Positions 8,720 to 15,214 of a DNA stretch of 20,042 bases are shown piece by piece. The notes below the pieces were generated by a model that saw only the letters and a program-made list of their open reading frames with translations, did no database searches and had not been told where the DNA came from. Numbering within the stretch: position 1 is the stretch's first letter; every line of letters begins with the position of its first letter. This DNA is from Alphaproteobacteria bacterium. Lineage in GTDB: Bacteria > Myxococcota_A > UBA796 > GCA-2862545. The position numbers and the translations under genes are program-made. The stretch covers positions 1 to 20,042 of the forward strand of contig JACKEQ010000054.1 in NCBI GenBank assembly GCA_020632885.1. Direction: 5' to 3'.

Positions 8720-9035
8720 CGACTCGGAAGTTGCCAGTGTGGGCCTGTGTCCTATTGGTGCGGGTGATGTGCTCCTGCTGGGTGCGTGCGGAGACACCCG
8801 ACTGTTCCTGTGGTGTTCGTGTTGTGAGATCTCATCGACAGGGCCGATGCATGTTTTTCTGGATGGCATCGCCCCTGTCGAGGAGCTTGCACCGCGTGGG
8901 GTTCGACTTCCCCGCCCGAACGAGGTGGCTGGGCACGGGGATTCGCAGTTGGTGCGGATCGGCTCCTTGCCGTTCCCAGACAGGTTGGTCGAGCTTCTGT
9001 CTCGTTCAGACCCACCCGCTGGCTCGGCGTGCTGA
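8703..9035 (+). CDS. Candidate immunity protein for the RHS toxin tip
   Basis: A 110-residue protein beginning MTLPSDDSEVASVGLC. Its ATG is inside the toxin's 3' end, overlapping by 17 bases in another frame, with GGGAG at the right spacing. It reads as a compact cytoplasmic alpha/beta protein without signal peptide (DVLLLGACGDTRLFLW, PMHVFLDGI, DSQLVRIGSLPFPDRLVELL) and has six cysteines, three of them in WCSCC. The frame stays open well upstream, so the start rests on the ribosome binding site. I do not recognise the family. Immunity genes normally follow their toxin directly and are small and family-specific, so protection against the tip is the best inference. Its base composition is lower in G+C than the main toxin body, matching the tip and suggesting the two were acquired together. 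Confidence 0.6.
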   Translation: MTLPSDDSEVASVGLCPIGAGDVLLLGACGDTRLFLWCSCCEISSTGPMHVFLDGIAPVEELAPRGVRLPRPNEVAGHGDSQLVRIGSLPFPDRLVELLSRSDPPAGSAC

Positions 9036-9205
9036 CAGACGACCTCGGACGATACGGGGCTCCCATCCGTGGGCTACGTCCGATTCCCGTCCAACCCCCG
9101 TTCCCGGTCCCCTCCCGATTTCCACGCCGGTTGACCTTGCCCCGAATCCGGCCTCGGGAAGATCCCGCCGAGACAACCGCCCGGATCTGACCGCCCCGAC
9201 AGGCA

Positions 9206-9224
9206 CCTCGGGTTTCGCCCGAGG
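9206..9224. other. Hairpin CCTCGGG-TTTCG-CCCGAGG before the recombinase remnant
   Basis: A perfect 7-bp stem with a 5-base loop lies in the 220-base gap between the immunity candidate and the recombinase remnant. No T-run follows, so it is a poor intrinsic terminator. It may be a transcription end of the toxin operon or a recombinase-associated site. The rest of the gap (9036-9205) is C-rich and shows no gene. A TTGACC at 9131-9136 lacks a convincing -10 partner. Confidence 0.3.
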
Positions 9225-9255
9225 GTTCTGCCCGTAGTGATGTCGGGAGGTCCCG

Positions 9256-9762
9256 ATGCCCGACACCACGACCGCCAACCCCGTCCGTGCCGCCCTGTAC
9301 GCCCGCGTCTCGACGGCGGACAAGGGGCAGGACACCGAGACGCAGCTGCTGCCCCTGCGTCGCCTCGTAGAGGCTCGCGGGTGGCAGCCGACCGAGTACG
9401 TGGACGAGGGCGTCTCGGGCTCGCAGAGCCGCCGTCCCTCCCTCGACAGGATGATGGCCGACGTGCGGGCGGGGAAGGTGGACGTGGTGGTCGTGCATCG
9501 GTTCGACCGGATGGGCAGGTCGGTCGCTCACCTGCTGTCCGTGCTCGACGAGCTGCGTGCCCTCGGGGTCGAGTTCGTCAGCCTCAACGAGAGCATCGAC
9601 ACCTCGACCCCGGTGGGCCGGATGGTGTTCACCCTGATCGGGGCTGTGGCCGAGTTCGAGCGGGAGATCATCCGCGAGCGTGTCGCCGGCCACTCTAAAG
9701 GGACCACCTGACGCCAGATCGGCCACGATCTAGGTGTAGGGAGGCAAGCTCTCCACGGCTGA
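9256..9762 (+). pseudogene. Serine recombinase (resolvase family), broken C-terminus
   Basis: The first 151 residues are the catalytic domain of a small serine recombinase: ALYARVSTADKGQDTE with nucleophile Ser19, then YVDEGVSGS, RRPSLDRMM, VVVVHRFDRMGRS and VAEFEREIIRERV. These enzymes cut and rejoin DNA through a Ser-DNA link and normally continue through a basic linker into a helix-turn-helix of about 40 residues. Here the frame ends at TGA 9709-9711. The same frame then continues with RQIGHDLGVGRQALHG and a second TGA at 9760, which is a recognisable helix-turn-helix remnant. So the linker (roughly 30 residues) is deleted and a nonsense codon cuts off DNA binding. Start ATG 9256 has GGGAGG (9245-9250). 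It probably belonged to a transposon or phage now lost. Confidence 0.75.
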
Positions 9763-10174
9763 TCCGCCGTTCCCCCGGCACGTCCAGCCCGGCCGTTCCG
9801 ACGACGCGAACCGCGCCCGGCGTGCCCGCCACGGGATCGACGACGTAGACGGACCACCCGGCGGCTGCGCGACGCGGGGAACCGGGGCGGGACCCATCCG
9901 CTACCAACGTCCTGGTCTGTCAAGGACCGGCAGATGTGATCGCGTCCGGGTCGGCTGAGGTGATCCGCCGATCCCGGAGTCGCGCGAGAGCCTGATCACG
10001 GACCGCAGCGAGCGCGTGATCGGGGACGCCGCCGAGACGCCTGAGCGCCCTGTAGCCGCCAGCGCTGAGGTCGGCTGATGTGATCGCGGTGGGCGGTCCG
10101 GCGAGCTGCCTGTGAAGATCCGAGTGTGCGGGTCGGGGGGCCATCCGGCGGGAGCAGATCCCCCGCCGGAGGCA
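9763..10174. other. Gene-free stretch with probable terminal repeats of an old IS21-type element
   Basis: I find no credible gene. From about 9918 (TGTCAAGGACCGG) a set of related motifs occurs: GATGTGATCGCG (9933-9944), TCGGCTGAGGTGATCCGC (9951-9968) and TCGGCTGATGTGATCGCG (10071-10088), the last two 16/18 identical. Repeats near a TGT end, lying distal to an istB remnant on the minus strand, fit the multiple terminal repeats of IS21-family ends. A minus-strand open frame over 9920-10144 is explained by these repeats. A hairpin CCGGCGGG/CCCGCCGG is at 10145-10169. Confidence 0.35.
9916..9926. repeat. TCTGTCAAGGA direct repeat, left copy
   Basis: This matches 13249-13259 exactly. The TGT at 9918 is followed by the GTGATC repeat series, so it is the best candidate for the outer end (istB-distal) of the older IS21-type element. 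Confidence 0.35.
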
Positions 10175-10331
10175 TCCGTTCGTCCTTCACCCGCGCCGAA
10201 GGCCGTCCGGCGGGGGGAGGCGCAGGCAAGGGGCCGCCCGGAGCCCCCCGGAGCCACGCGCAGGGGGCGAGGACGGCCCCTTGCCGGAGCCGGACCCCGA
10301 CGGTATCCAGGGCCGGTGAAGGACGGGCGGA
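10175..10331. repeat. Long nested inverted repeat (possible structured RNA or recombination site)
   Basis: Three collinear stems nest in 157 bases: 10175-10191 with 10315-10331 (17 pairs including two G-T/G-U; the core CGTCCTTCACC/GGTGAAGGACG is perfect), 10205-10211 with 10289-10295 (GTCCGGC/GCCGGAC), and 10225-10236 with 10274-10285 (GGCAAGGGGCCG/CGGCCCCTTGCC, 12 perfect). The apical loop carries a direct repeat CCCGGAGCC. It lies just beyond the stop of the istB remnant. It may be part of the end of the old element, a structured RNA, or a folded single-strand recombination site. No known class is assigned. Confidence 0.5.
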
Positions 10332-10356
10332 GGCCGGAAGGCTGCGGTCGGCGGGG

Positions 10357-10745
10357 TCATGCGGCCGGCCGCTTCCGGGGGTTCCGATAGGACTCCCCCG
10401 TGATCGAGAGCACCACGGCATCGTGCAGCAGGCGGTCCATGGCGGCGCTCGCCAGCAGCTCGTCGCCGAACATCGGGTACCACTCCTCCTGGGCCCGGTT
10501 CGACGTCCACACCGTCGCGCCGTGCCCGTACCGCAGGCGGATCACCTCGAACACGTCCTCGGGCTCGAAGTCCCGCAGCGGGCGCAGGCCGATCTCGTCC
10601 ACGATCAGAAGGTCGGCAGGGCGTACCGCTGGAGCTTCCGGTCGTAGCTGTCGTCGCCGCGGGCGGCCCGCAGGGTCTGGAGCATCTGGGTGGCGCTGGT
10701 GTAGAGCACCGTGTGGCCCAGCAGGCACGCCCGGTGTCCCAGGGC
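10357..10745 (-). pseudogene. Old istB remnant, 3' part (split by IS21 insertion, frameshifted)
   Basis: On the minus strand this reads GHRACLLGHTVLYTSATQML...DSYDRKLQRYALP, then after a one-base deletion near 10617-10620 DLLIVDEIGLRPLRDFEP (Walker B), VWTSNRAQEEW, and an end at RNPRKRPAA with stop at 10357-10359. These are core motifs of the IstB AAA+ transposition helper. Its 5' part, with Walker A, lies on the other side of the complete IS at 13178-13242. It is a different IstB from the intact one in the window (IVDEIGL versus IVDELGY and a different C-terminus), so it marks an older element. The istA partner and the IstB N-terminus are missing. Surely non-functional. Confidence 0.85.
10741..10745. 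repeat. Target site duplication AGGGC, left copy
   Basis: AGGGC directly abuts the left TGT end of the IS21 element; the second copy is at 13178-13182. Deleting the element plus one copy restores an in-frame IstB (KSHIARA|LGHRACLLG), confirming this as the duplicated target. Confidence 0.9.
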
Positions 10746-10869
10746 TGTCAGGCGACAGGCCAAACTGACCCCCGGACGACACGAAAACTGACCCCCTCCA
10801 CCACCAGGAGGGTCGATGACAGGGACAGCACGCCCGGCCGCTCGTACGAGCCGTCGGGAGGTCACGAAG

Positions 10870-12117
10870 ATGGAGAAGCCGGAGGACGTCGCGGCGATGC
10901 TGCGCCTCCACGCGGCGGGCTGGGGCAAGAAGGCGATCGCGCGGGAGCTCGGCTGCTCGAAGAACACCGTGAAGCGGTACCTCGAGCTCGGCGGGTGGCA
11001 GCCGTATGCCGGCGGCCAGCGGGCGACGGCGCTCGACGGCCACGAGGCGTGGCTGCGTGATGCCTTCTTGCAGCACCGCGGGAACGCCGAGGTGATCCGC
11101 CAGGAGCTGCTGCGGGAGAAGAACGTGGACGTGTCGCTGCGGACCGTCGAGAGGGCCGTCGCCGAGCACCGCCGCCTGCTCCGGGCGGAGTCGCTGGCGA
11201 CGGTGCGGTTCGAGACGCCGCCCGGCAAGCAGCTGCAGGCCGACTTCGGCGAGCTGTGGGTCACGATCGGCGGCGAGCGCGTGAAGGTGCACCTGTGCGT
11301 GCTCACGCTGGGCTGGTCGCGCCGGATCTTCGTCCGGGCGTTCCGGAACGAGCGGCAGGGCAACTGGCTCCTGACGATGGAGGAGTCGTTCCGCGCCTTC
11401 GGCGGCGTGCCGGAGGAGATGCTGATCGACAACGCCCGCGCGCTGGTGTCGGTGCACGACGTCGCGACCGGCGAGATCGTGTTCGCCGACCGGTTCGCGC
11501 AGTTCGCGAGGTACTGGGGCTTCCGCCCCAGGGCGTGTGCGCCGTACCGGGCGCGGACGAAGGGCAAGGACGAGCGCGCCGTCGCCTACGTGAAGAAGAA
11601 CGCCATCGCCGGCCGGACCTTCTTGAGCTGGGAGGACCTCGAGGCGTGGCTGGTGGCGTGGAGCCGCGATGTCGCCGACGAGCGGGTGCACGGGACCACG
11701 GGCGAGAAGCCGAGCGCGCGGTTCGCCCGGGAGGAGGCAGCGGCCCTGCGCCCGCTGCCCGACAAGCCGCCCTTCCAGGCCGAGCGCGAGCTCGTTCGCG
11801 TCGTGCACCACGACGCGTGCGTCGAGGTCGACGCCAACTGGTACAGCGTGCCCTGGCAGCTCGCGAAGGCGACCGTCACGGTCCGCGTGCGCGACCGCTT
11901 GGTCACCGTCCACCACGGCGGCCGAGTGGTGGCGAGGCACGAGCGCCTCGATGGAAGGCGCCAGCGCTCCGTCGACCCCGCGCACTGGGAGGGGCTGGTG
12001 CAGCGAGAGCCGCCAAGGGAGGTCGCCGCGGGCAAGGCGCCCGACGCCCCGCCCGAGCCGGAGTTCCTCCGCCCACTCGACGTCTACGCCGCCGCCGCCG
12101 ACGGGGAGGCCGCGTGA
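10870..12117 (+). CDS. istA: IS21-family transposase IstA
   Basis: A 415-residue DDE transposase that cuts and joins IS21 ends, working with IstB. I prefer ATG 10870 (GGGAGGT at 10856-10862, 7-base spacing), which gives MEKPEDVAAMLRLHAAGWG like other IstA N-termini. ATG 10816 behind AGGAGG is an alternative adding 18 residues. A helix-turn-helix lies at about 8-40 (KKAIARELGCSKNTVKRYL). The catalytic core has Asp125 (LQADFGELW), Asp187 (EEMLIDNAR) and Glu235 (KGKDERAV). A C-terminal beta-barrel-like region (VEVDANWYSVPW) follows, as is usual. Length and motifs are normal and no disruption is visible. Its stop overlaps the istB start by four bases. Confidence 0.92.
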   Translation: MEKPEDVAAMLRLHAAGWGKKAIARELGCSKNTVKRYLELGGWQPYAGGQRATALDGHEAWLRDAFLQHRGNAEVIRQELLREKNVDVSLRTVERAVAEHRRLLRAESLATVRFETPPGKQLQADFGELWVTIGGERVKVHLCVLTLGWSRRIFVRAFRNERQGNWLLTMEESFRAFGGVPEEMLIDNARALVSVHDVATGEIVFADRFAQFARYWGFRPRACAPYRARTKGKDERAVAYVKKNAIAGRTFLSWEDLEAWLVAWSRDVADERVHGTTGEKPSARFAREEAAALRPLPDKPPFQAERELVRVVHHDACVEVDANWYSVPWQLAKATVTVRVRDRLVTVHHGGRVVARHERLDGRRQRSVDPAHWEGLVQREPPREVAAGKAPDAPPEPEFLRPLDVYAAAADGEAA

Positions 12118-12893
12118 ACACCGTCGACAACGACCGCCTCACGGCCATGCTCACGCGCCTGAAGCTCACCGCGATCCGCGACCGCCTCGACAGCCTGCTC
12201 GACGAGGCCGCGCGCCAGGACCTCAACCTCAGGGAGACGGTCGCGTACCTCCTCGAGGCCGAGATCGCCTACAAGGACCAGCGCCGGATCACGATGGGCA
12301 CGAACATCGCGAAGTTCCCCTTCGTCCGGACGATCGAGGGCTTCGAGTTCGACGCACAGCCATCGATCGACCCGAAGCAGATCCGCGAGCTGGCGACCAG
12401 CCGCTGGGTCGCGAACGGCGACACGTTGCTGCTGCTGGGCCCTCCGGGCGTAGGCAAGACGCACCTCGCCGTCGCGCTCGGCCGAGAGGCGGTCGTGCGG
12501 GGCTACACGGTGCTCTACACCTCGGCGATGGCGCTGATCGCTGCGCTCGCGCGGAGCCAGGCGGAGGGCCGCCTCGACGAGCGGCTGGGCTTCTACGCCA
12601 AGCCGAAGCTGCTGATCGTCGACGAGCTCGGGTACCTGCCGTTGGAGCCGAGCGCGGCCCACCTGTTCTTCCAGCTGGTCTCGCGCCGGTACGAGCGCGG
12701 CGCGATGCTGGTCACCAGCAACCGCGGCGTCGCCGAGTGGGGAGGCGTCTTCGGGGACCCGGTCGTTGCCACCGCGATCCTCGACCGGTTGATGCACCAC
12801 AGCACGGTGCTGGGCATCCGCGGCGACAGCTACCGGCTGCGGGAGAAGCGCCGTTCCGGTCTGCTGCGGCCGCCCCCGGAGACGATGCCGTGA
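12114..12893 (+). CDS. istB: IS21-family helper ATPase IstB
   Basis: A 259-residue AAA+ ATPase that assembles on target DNA and stimulates the IstA transposase. It starts at GTG 12114 inside the istA stop (GTGA), so translation is coupled. An N-terminal helical region (TAMLTRLKLTAIRDRLDSLL) leads into the AAA+ core: Walker A GPPGVGKTHLA (109-119; Lys115, Thr116), Walker B LLIVDELGYLP (Asp170, Glu171), a TSNRGVAEW motif, and a C-terminal LDRLMHHSTVLGIRGDSYRLREK segment typical of the family. Full length and intact. It differs clearly from the older istB remnant on the other strand that this element interrupts. Confidence 0.93.
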   Translation: MNTVDNDRLTAMLTRLKLTAIRDRLDSLLDEAARQDLNLRETVAYLLEAEIAYKDQRRITMGTNIAKFPFVRTIEGFEFDAQPSIDPKQIRELATSRWVANGDTLLLLGPPGVGKTHLAVALGREAVVRGYTVLYTSAMALIAALARSQAEGRLDERLGFYAKPKLLIVDELGYLPLEPSAAHLFFQLVSRRYERGAMLVTSNRGVAEWGGVFGDPVVATAILDRLMHHSTVLGIRGDSYRLREKRRSGLLRPPPETMP

Positions 12894-13126
12894 GGCACCC
12901 ACCGGACACGCCTATGGACGCTGCCGCCCCCATGGACGACGGGGACGGACGCGCGGATGCTTCGTCGGGTCCGAGCACCTCGAAGCGTCCGCCCCCGTCG
13001 CCCACAGGGGCTTGGACAACGGGGCGCACGACGCCGCGGGCGGGTGCGAACGCTCACGCGGCGCCCCGTTGCCCACAGCGCCCACAGGCGCGGCGACGAG
13101 TGAACACATCAGGAACAGGCAAACCA
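12894..13126. other. Non-coding tail of the IS21 element
   Basis: About 230 bases between the istB stop and the right-end repeats carry no credible gene. They include a perfect 10-bp inverted repeat, AACGGGGCGC (13018-13027) with GCGCCCCGTT (13061-13070), with GCCCACAG recurring on both sides. It may stop transcription out of the element; there is no T-run. Confidence 0.4.
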
Positions 13127-13177
13127 GGGGGTCAGATTTCGTGACGCCAGGGGGTCAGTTCCGGGTGTCGCTTGACA

Positions 13178-13182
13178 AGGGC
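13178..13182. repeat. Target site duplication AGGGC, right copy
   Basis: AGGGC directly follows the CA-3' right end of the IS21 element and matches the left copy exactly. Five bases is within the 4-8 bp usual for this family. Confidence 0.9.
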
Positions 13183-13242
13183 CCGGGCGATGTGGCTCTT
13201 GCCCACCCCCGCCTGCCCCAGCAGCAGCACGTCGAGGCTGGC
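13178..13242 (-). pseudogene. Old istB remnant, Walker A part
   Basis: On the minus strand this reads ASLDVLLLGQAGVGKSHIARA, an IstB-type P-loop, and runs into the IS21 right end. Joined to the piece at 10740 and below it continues in frame as LGHRACLLGHTVLYTSA. The frame is closed upstream by TAG (13243-13245), so the first roughly 100 residues of this IstB and all of its istA are gone. The break coincides with TCTGTCAAGGA (13249-13259). Confidence 0.8.
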
Positions 13243-13248
13243 CTACTT

Positions 13249-13259
13249 TCTGTCAAGGA
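13249..13259. repeat. TCTGTCAAGGA direct repeat, right copy
   Basis: The same 11 bases occur at 9916-9926, in the same orientation. The two copies bracket the old istB debris and the nested IS21. TGTCAAG also resembles the IS21 tip here, so this may mark an old element end or a recombination junction. Chance cannot be excluded. Confidence 0.35.
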
Positions 13260-13514
13260 GCGCCTCGACTGAGCCATGTTCGGGGTAGCCAACCTGATCC
13301 TAAGCAGGGGCCCGTCGCGCCCACCGGCCACGCGGCCTGGGGTGCCCCACCGTTTCGCTGGACATCTCCTGAACAGGAACAGGAGTTCGGCGAAGCCATG
13401 GAGCTCCCCATGGGCCTCCGTACAATTGTTCTGACCAACAGGACAATGTCGTTCCATCGATTCCGATAGTCCGCACGAACCGAGCCCGATACCTCCTCAC
13501 CAGGAGGTGCTTCC
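13260..13514. promoter_or_regulatory. Intergenic region with inverted repeat upstream of the 154-residue gene
   Basis: No gene is visible. An imperfect inverted repeat, ATTGTTCTG-ACCAA-CAGGACAAT (13425-13447, one G-T mismatch), lies about 70 bases before the next start in a locally AT-richer patch. It could be a repressor operator or leader hairpin. GAACAG is tandemly repeated a little upstream (GAACAGGAACAG). A promoter is likely here because the region separates mobile debris from a rightward gene pair, but I could not assign -35/-10 boxes firmly. Confidence 0.35.
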
Positions 13515-13979
13515 GTGGCCGGTTGGACCCTCGACGACGTCCTCTTTCGCCTGGTGCACGACCGCACCTATCGGGAGCACCTGCTCCACCGGGACCGGGC
13601 CGCCCTGGCCCTGCCGGAGCCGCTCCTCGCCGAGGTCCTTCGCCTGGACACCCTCGAGCTGGGCAGACAGGCGCGGCGAGCCCTGGTCGCGGTCCGGGAT
13701 GGCTCCGAGATCCTGGGGCCGGGGATCGCCGCCGCCTTTCCCCAGACCACCGCCCGCTGGGCCCGCGCCATGGGCGACGGCCAGCTCCTCGAGCTGATGG
13801 AGCTCTTCCTCGCCTCGCGCCCCTACGCCGACTGGGCCCGCAGCCGGGGTCCCGACGCGCCCCAGCTCGTCGAGGAGGCCTTCGCGCGCTTCTGCGTGCA
13901 GCTCGGCTGCTTCGACCCGGCCTGCCTGCAGGCCGAGCTGGCAGCGGTCCAGGACGGCGAGCGCCTCGCCGCGAAGTGA
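13515..13979 (+). CDS. Hypothetical protein, possible myxobacterial family
   Basis: A 154-residue protein starting at GTG with AGGAGGTG at 13502-13509. The pattern is distinctive: an N-terminal helical segment (WTLDDVLFRLVHDRTYREHLLHRDRAAL), then LRLDTLELGRQARRAL, FPQTTARWARAMGD, LLELMELFLASRPYADWA and VEEAFARFCVQLG. It has no signal peptide or membrane segment. I believe similar proteins occur in large myxobacterial genomes, often called hypothetical; the N-terminus also recalls small proteins next to peptide-modification genes. This is from memory and unproven. It sits 40 bases before an aminotransferase and is probably co-transcribed with it, but no biochemical link can be read from the sequence. 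Confidence 0.75.
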   Translation: MAGWTLDDVLFRLVHDRTYREHLLHRDRAALALPEPLLAEVLRLDTLELGRQARRALVAVRDGSEILGPGIAAAFPQTTARWARAMGDGQLLELMELFLASRPYADWARSRGPDAPQLVEEAFARFCVQLGCFDPACLQAELAAVQDGERLAAK

Positions 13980-14019
13980 TGCCCGCCGTCGGTGGCGATA
14001 GGGGGAGGACGGAGGTTCC

Positions 14020-15204
14020 ATGCCCCGCCTGTCCCAGCGCGCCGCCGCCCTTCAGGAGTCGGCGATCCGGAAGCTCGATCTGACCATCGCGCGTCAGACC
14101 GACGTCCGCTTCCACCGCCTCAACATCGGCCAGCCCGACGTGCCGACGCCCGAGCCCCTGCTCGACGCCATCGCCGCCTGGCGCCCGAAGGTGGTCGCCT
14201 ACGGGCCGGCGAGCGGGACGATGGCCTGCAGGGAGGCCGCCGCGGACTACAGCCGACGCTGGTGCCCCTCCCTCCGCGCCGAGGACGTGGCCATCACCAC
14301 GGGCGGCTCCGAGGCCCTGCTCTTCGCCTTCACGGCGATCTGCGACCCGGGCGACGAGATCCTGGTCCCCGAGCCGTACTACACCAACTACAACGGCTTC
14401 GCGACGGTGGCGGGCGCGAGCATCCGCCCCATCCCGACCCGCATCGAGGACGGCTTCGCGCTGCCCGACGACGACGCGCTCGACCGCTACGTCACGCCCC
14501 GCACCCGGGCCTTCCTCTTCTCGAACCCGGGCAACCCGACGGGCGCGGTCTACCCCATCGAGGAGGTCCGCCGGATCCTGGCCTGGGCCTCCCGCCGTGG
14601 GCTCTTCGTCATCGCCGACGAGGTCTACCGCCGCATCTGGTACGACGCGCCGCCGCCCTCGGCCCTCGAGGTGGACGAGCACCAGGACGTGGTGGTGGTG
14701 GTCGACTCCCTCTCCAAGACCTGGTCGGCCTGCGGGCTGCGCCTGGGCATGCTCATGTCGCGGAACGCGGCGCTGATGGAGAAGGTCGAGCGCCTCGGGC
14801 AGGCTCGGCTGGGCCCTCAGCCGCTCGCGCAGGCGGTGGGCGAGGTGGCCTTCAGCCTGCCGGAGCACTGGTACGAGGACGTCCGGTCCACCTACCGGGG
14901 ACGGATGGACGCCCTGGTGAAGGGACTCTCGGGCGTCGACGGGGTCCGCGCGGTGCGTCCCGCGGGCGCCTTCTACCTGATGCTGGACCTGCCCGTCGAC
15001 GACGCGGAGGCCTTCGCGCGCTTCCTGGTCACCGACTTCCGCCACGAGGGCGAGTCGGTGGCCGTCGCGCCGGGACCGGGCTTCTACGCCGATCCCAGCT
15101 CGGGACGGTCCCAGGTGCGGCTGGCGGCGGTGACCGCCGAGGAGCAGCTCGTGCGCGCGGCCGAGCTGCTCGGACGGGCGGTCGAGGCCTGGCGGGGGCG
15201 CTGA
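14020..15204 (+). CDS. Class I/II PLP-dependent aminotransferase
   Basis: A 394-residue fold-type I aminotransferase of the aspartate/aromatic type. Start ATG 14020 has GGAGG at 14011-14015. It shows LNIGQPDVPTPE (substrate loop), YGPASGTMACREA, TTGGSEALLFAF (phosphate/ring contact), PEPYYTNY, NPGNPTGAVYP (Asn169 start), VIADEVYRRIWY, and the PLP-binding Lys233 in SLSKTWSACGLRLG. The C-terminal QVRLAA supplies the carboxylate-binding Arg. It should move an amino group between an amino acid and a 2-oxo acid in the cytoplasm; which amino acid cannot be told. All catalytic residues seem present. It follows the 154-residue protein and converges on thioredoxin with a 10-base gap. Confidence 0.88.
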   Translation: MPRLSQRAAALQESAIRKLDLTIARQTDVRFHRLNIGQPDVPTPEPLLDAIAAWRPKVVAYGPASGTMACREAAADYSRRWCPSLRAEDVAITTGGSEALLFAFTAICDPGDEILVPEPYYTNYNGFATVAGASIRPIPTRIEDGFALPDDDALDRYVTPRTRAFLFSNPGNPTGAVYPIEEVRRILAWASRRGLFVIADEVYRRIWYDAPPPSALEVDEHQDVVVVVDSLSKTWSACGLRLGMLMSRNAALMEKVERLGQARLGPQPLAQAVGEVAFSLPEHWYEDVRSTYRGRMDALVKGLSGVDGVRAVRPAGAFYLMLDLPVDDAEAFARFLVTDFRHEGESVAVAPGPGFYADPSSGRSQVRLAAVTAEEQLVRAAELLGRAVEAWRGR

Positions 15205-15214
15205 GCCCCGGCGA

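Larger units (their letters stand above)
10746..13177 (+). mobile_element. Complete IS21-family insertion sequence (2432 bp)
   Basis: The left end TGTCAGGCGACA and the right end, read inward on the other strand as TGTCAAGCGACA, are imperfect inverted repeats over about 50 bp. Each end carries two copies of a 10-bp repeat, (A/T)CTGACCCCC, at 18 and 41 bases from the tip with identical 23-bp spacing: 10764-10773 and 10787-10796 on the left, 13150-13159 and 13127-13136 on the right. This arrangement is characteristic of IS21. The element is flanked by AGGGC on both sides and holds istA and istB in order with a GTGA overlap. All expected motifs are intact, so it may still be active. Confidence 0.92.

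Noticed and set aside
8716..9237. Alternative plus-strand frame after the toxin
   Set aside because: It has poor codon use, many Arg/Trp/Cys residues and no ribosome binding site; the frame starting at 8703 is clearly better.
9920..10144. Minus-strand 74-residue open frame with repeated ITSAD motif
   Set aside because: The protein repeats are simply the GTGATC DNA repeats of the presumed old IS end. There is no ribosome binding site or family match.
10126..10647. Plus-strand open frame over the inverted repeat and istB remnant
   Set aside because: It runs antisense to the recognisable IstB motifs and is low-complexity where it crosses the inverted repeats.
13012..13272. Short plus-strand frame crossing the IS21 right end
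   Set aside because: It spans the element boundary, the target duplication and the antisense of the old istB P-loop, so it cannot be a real gene.
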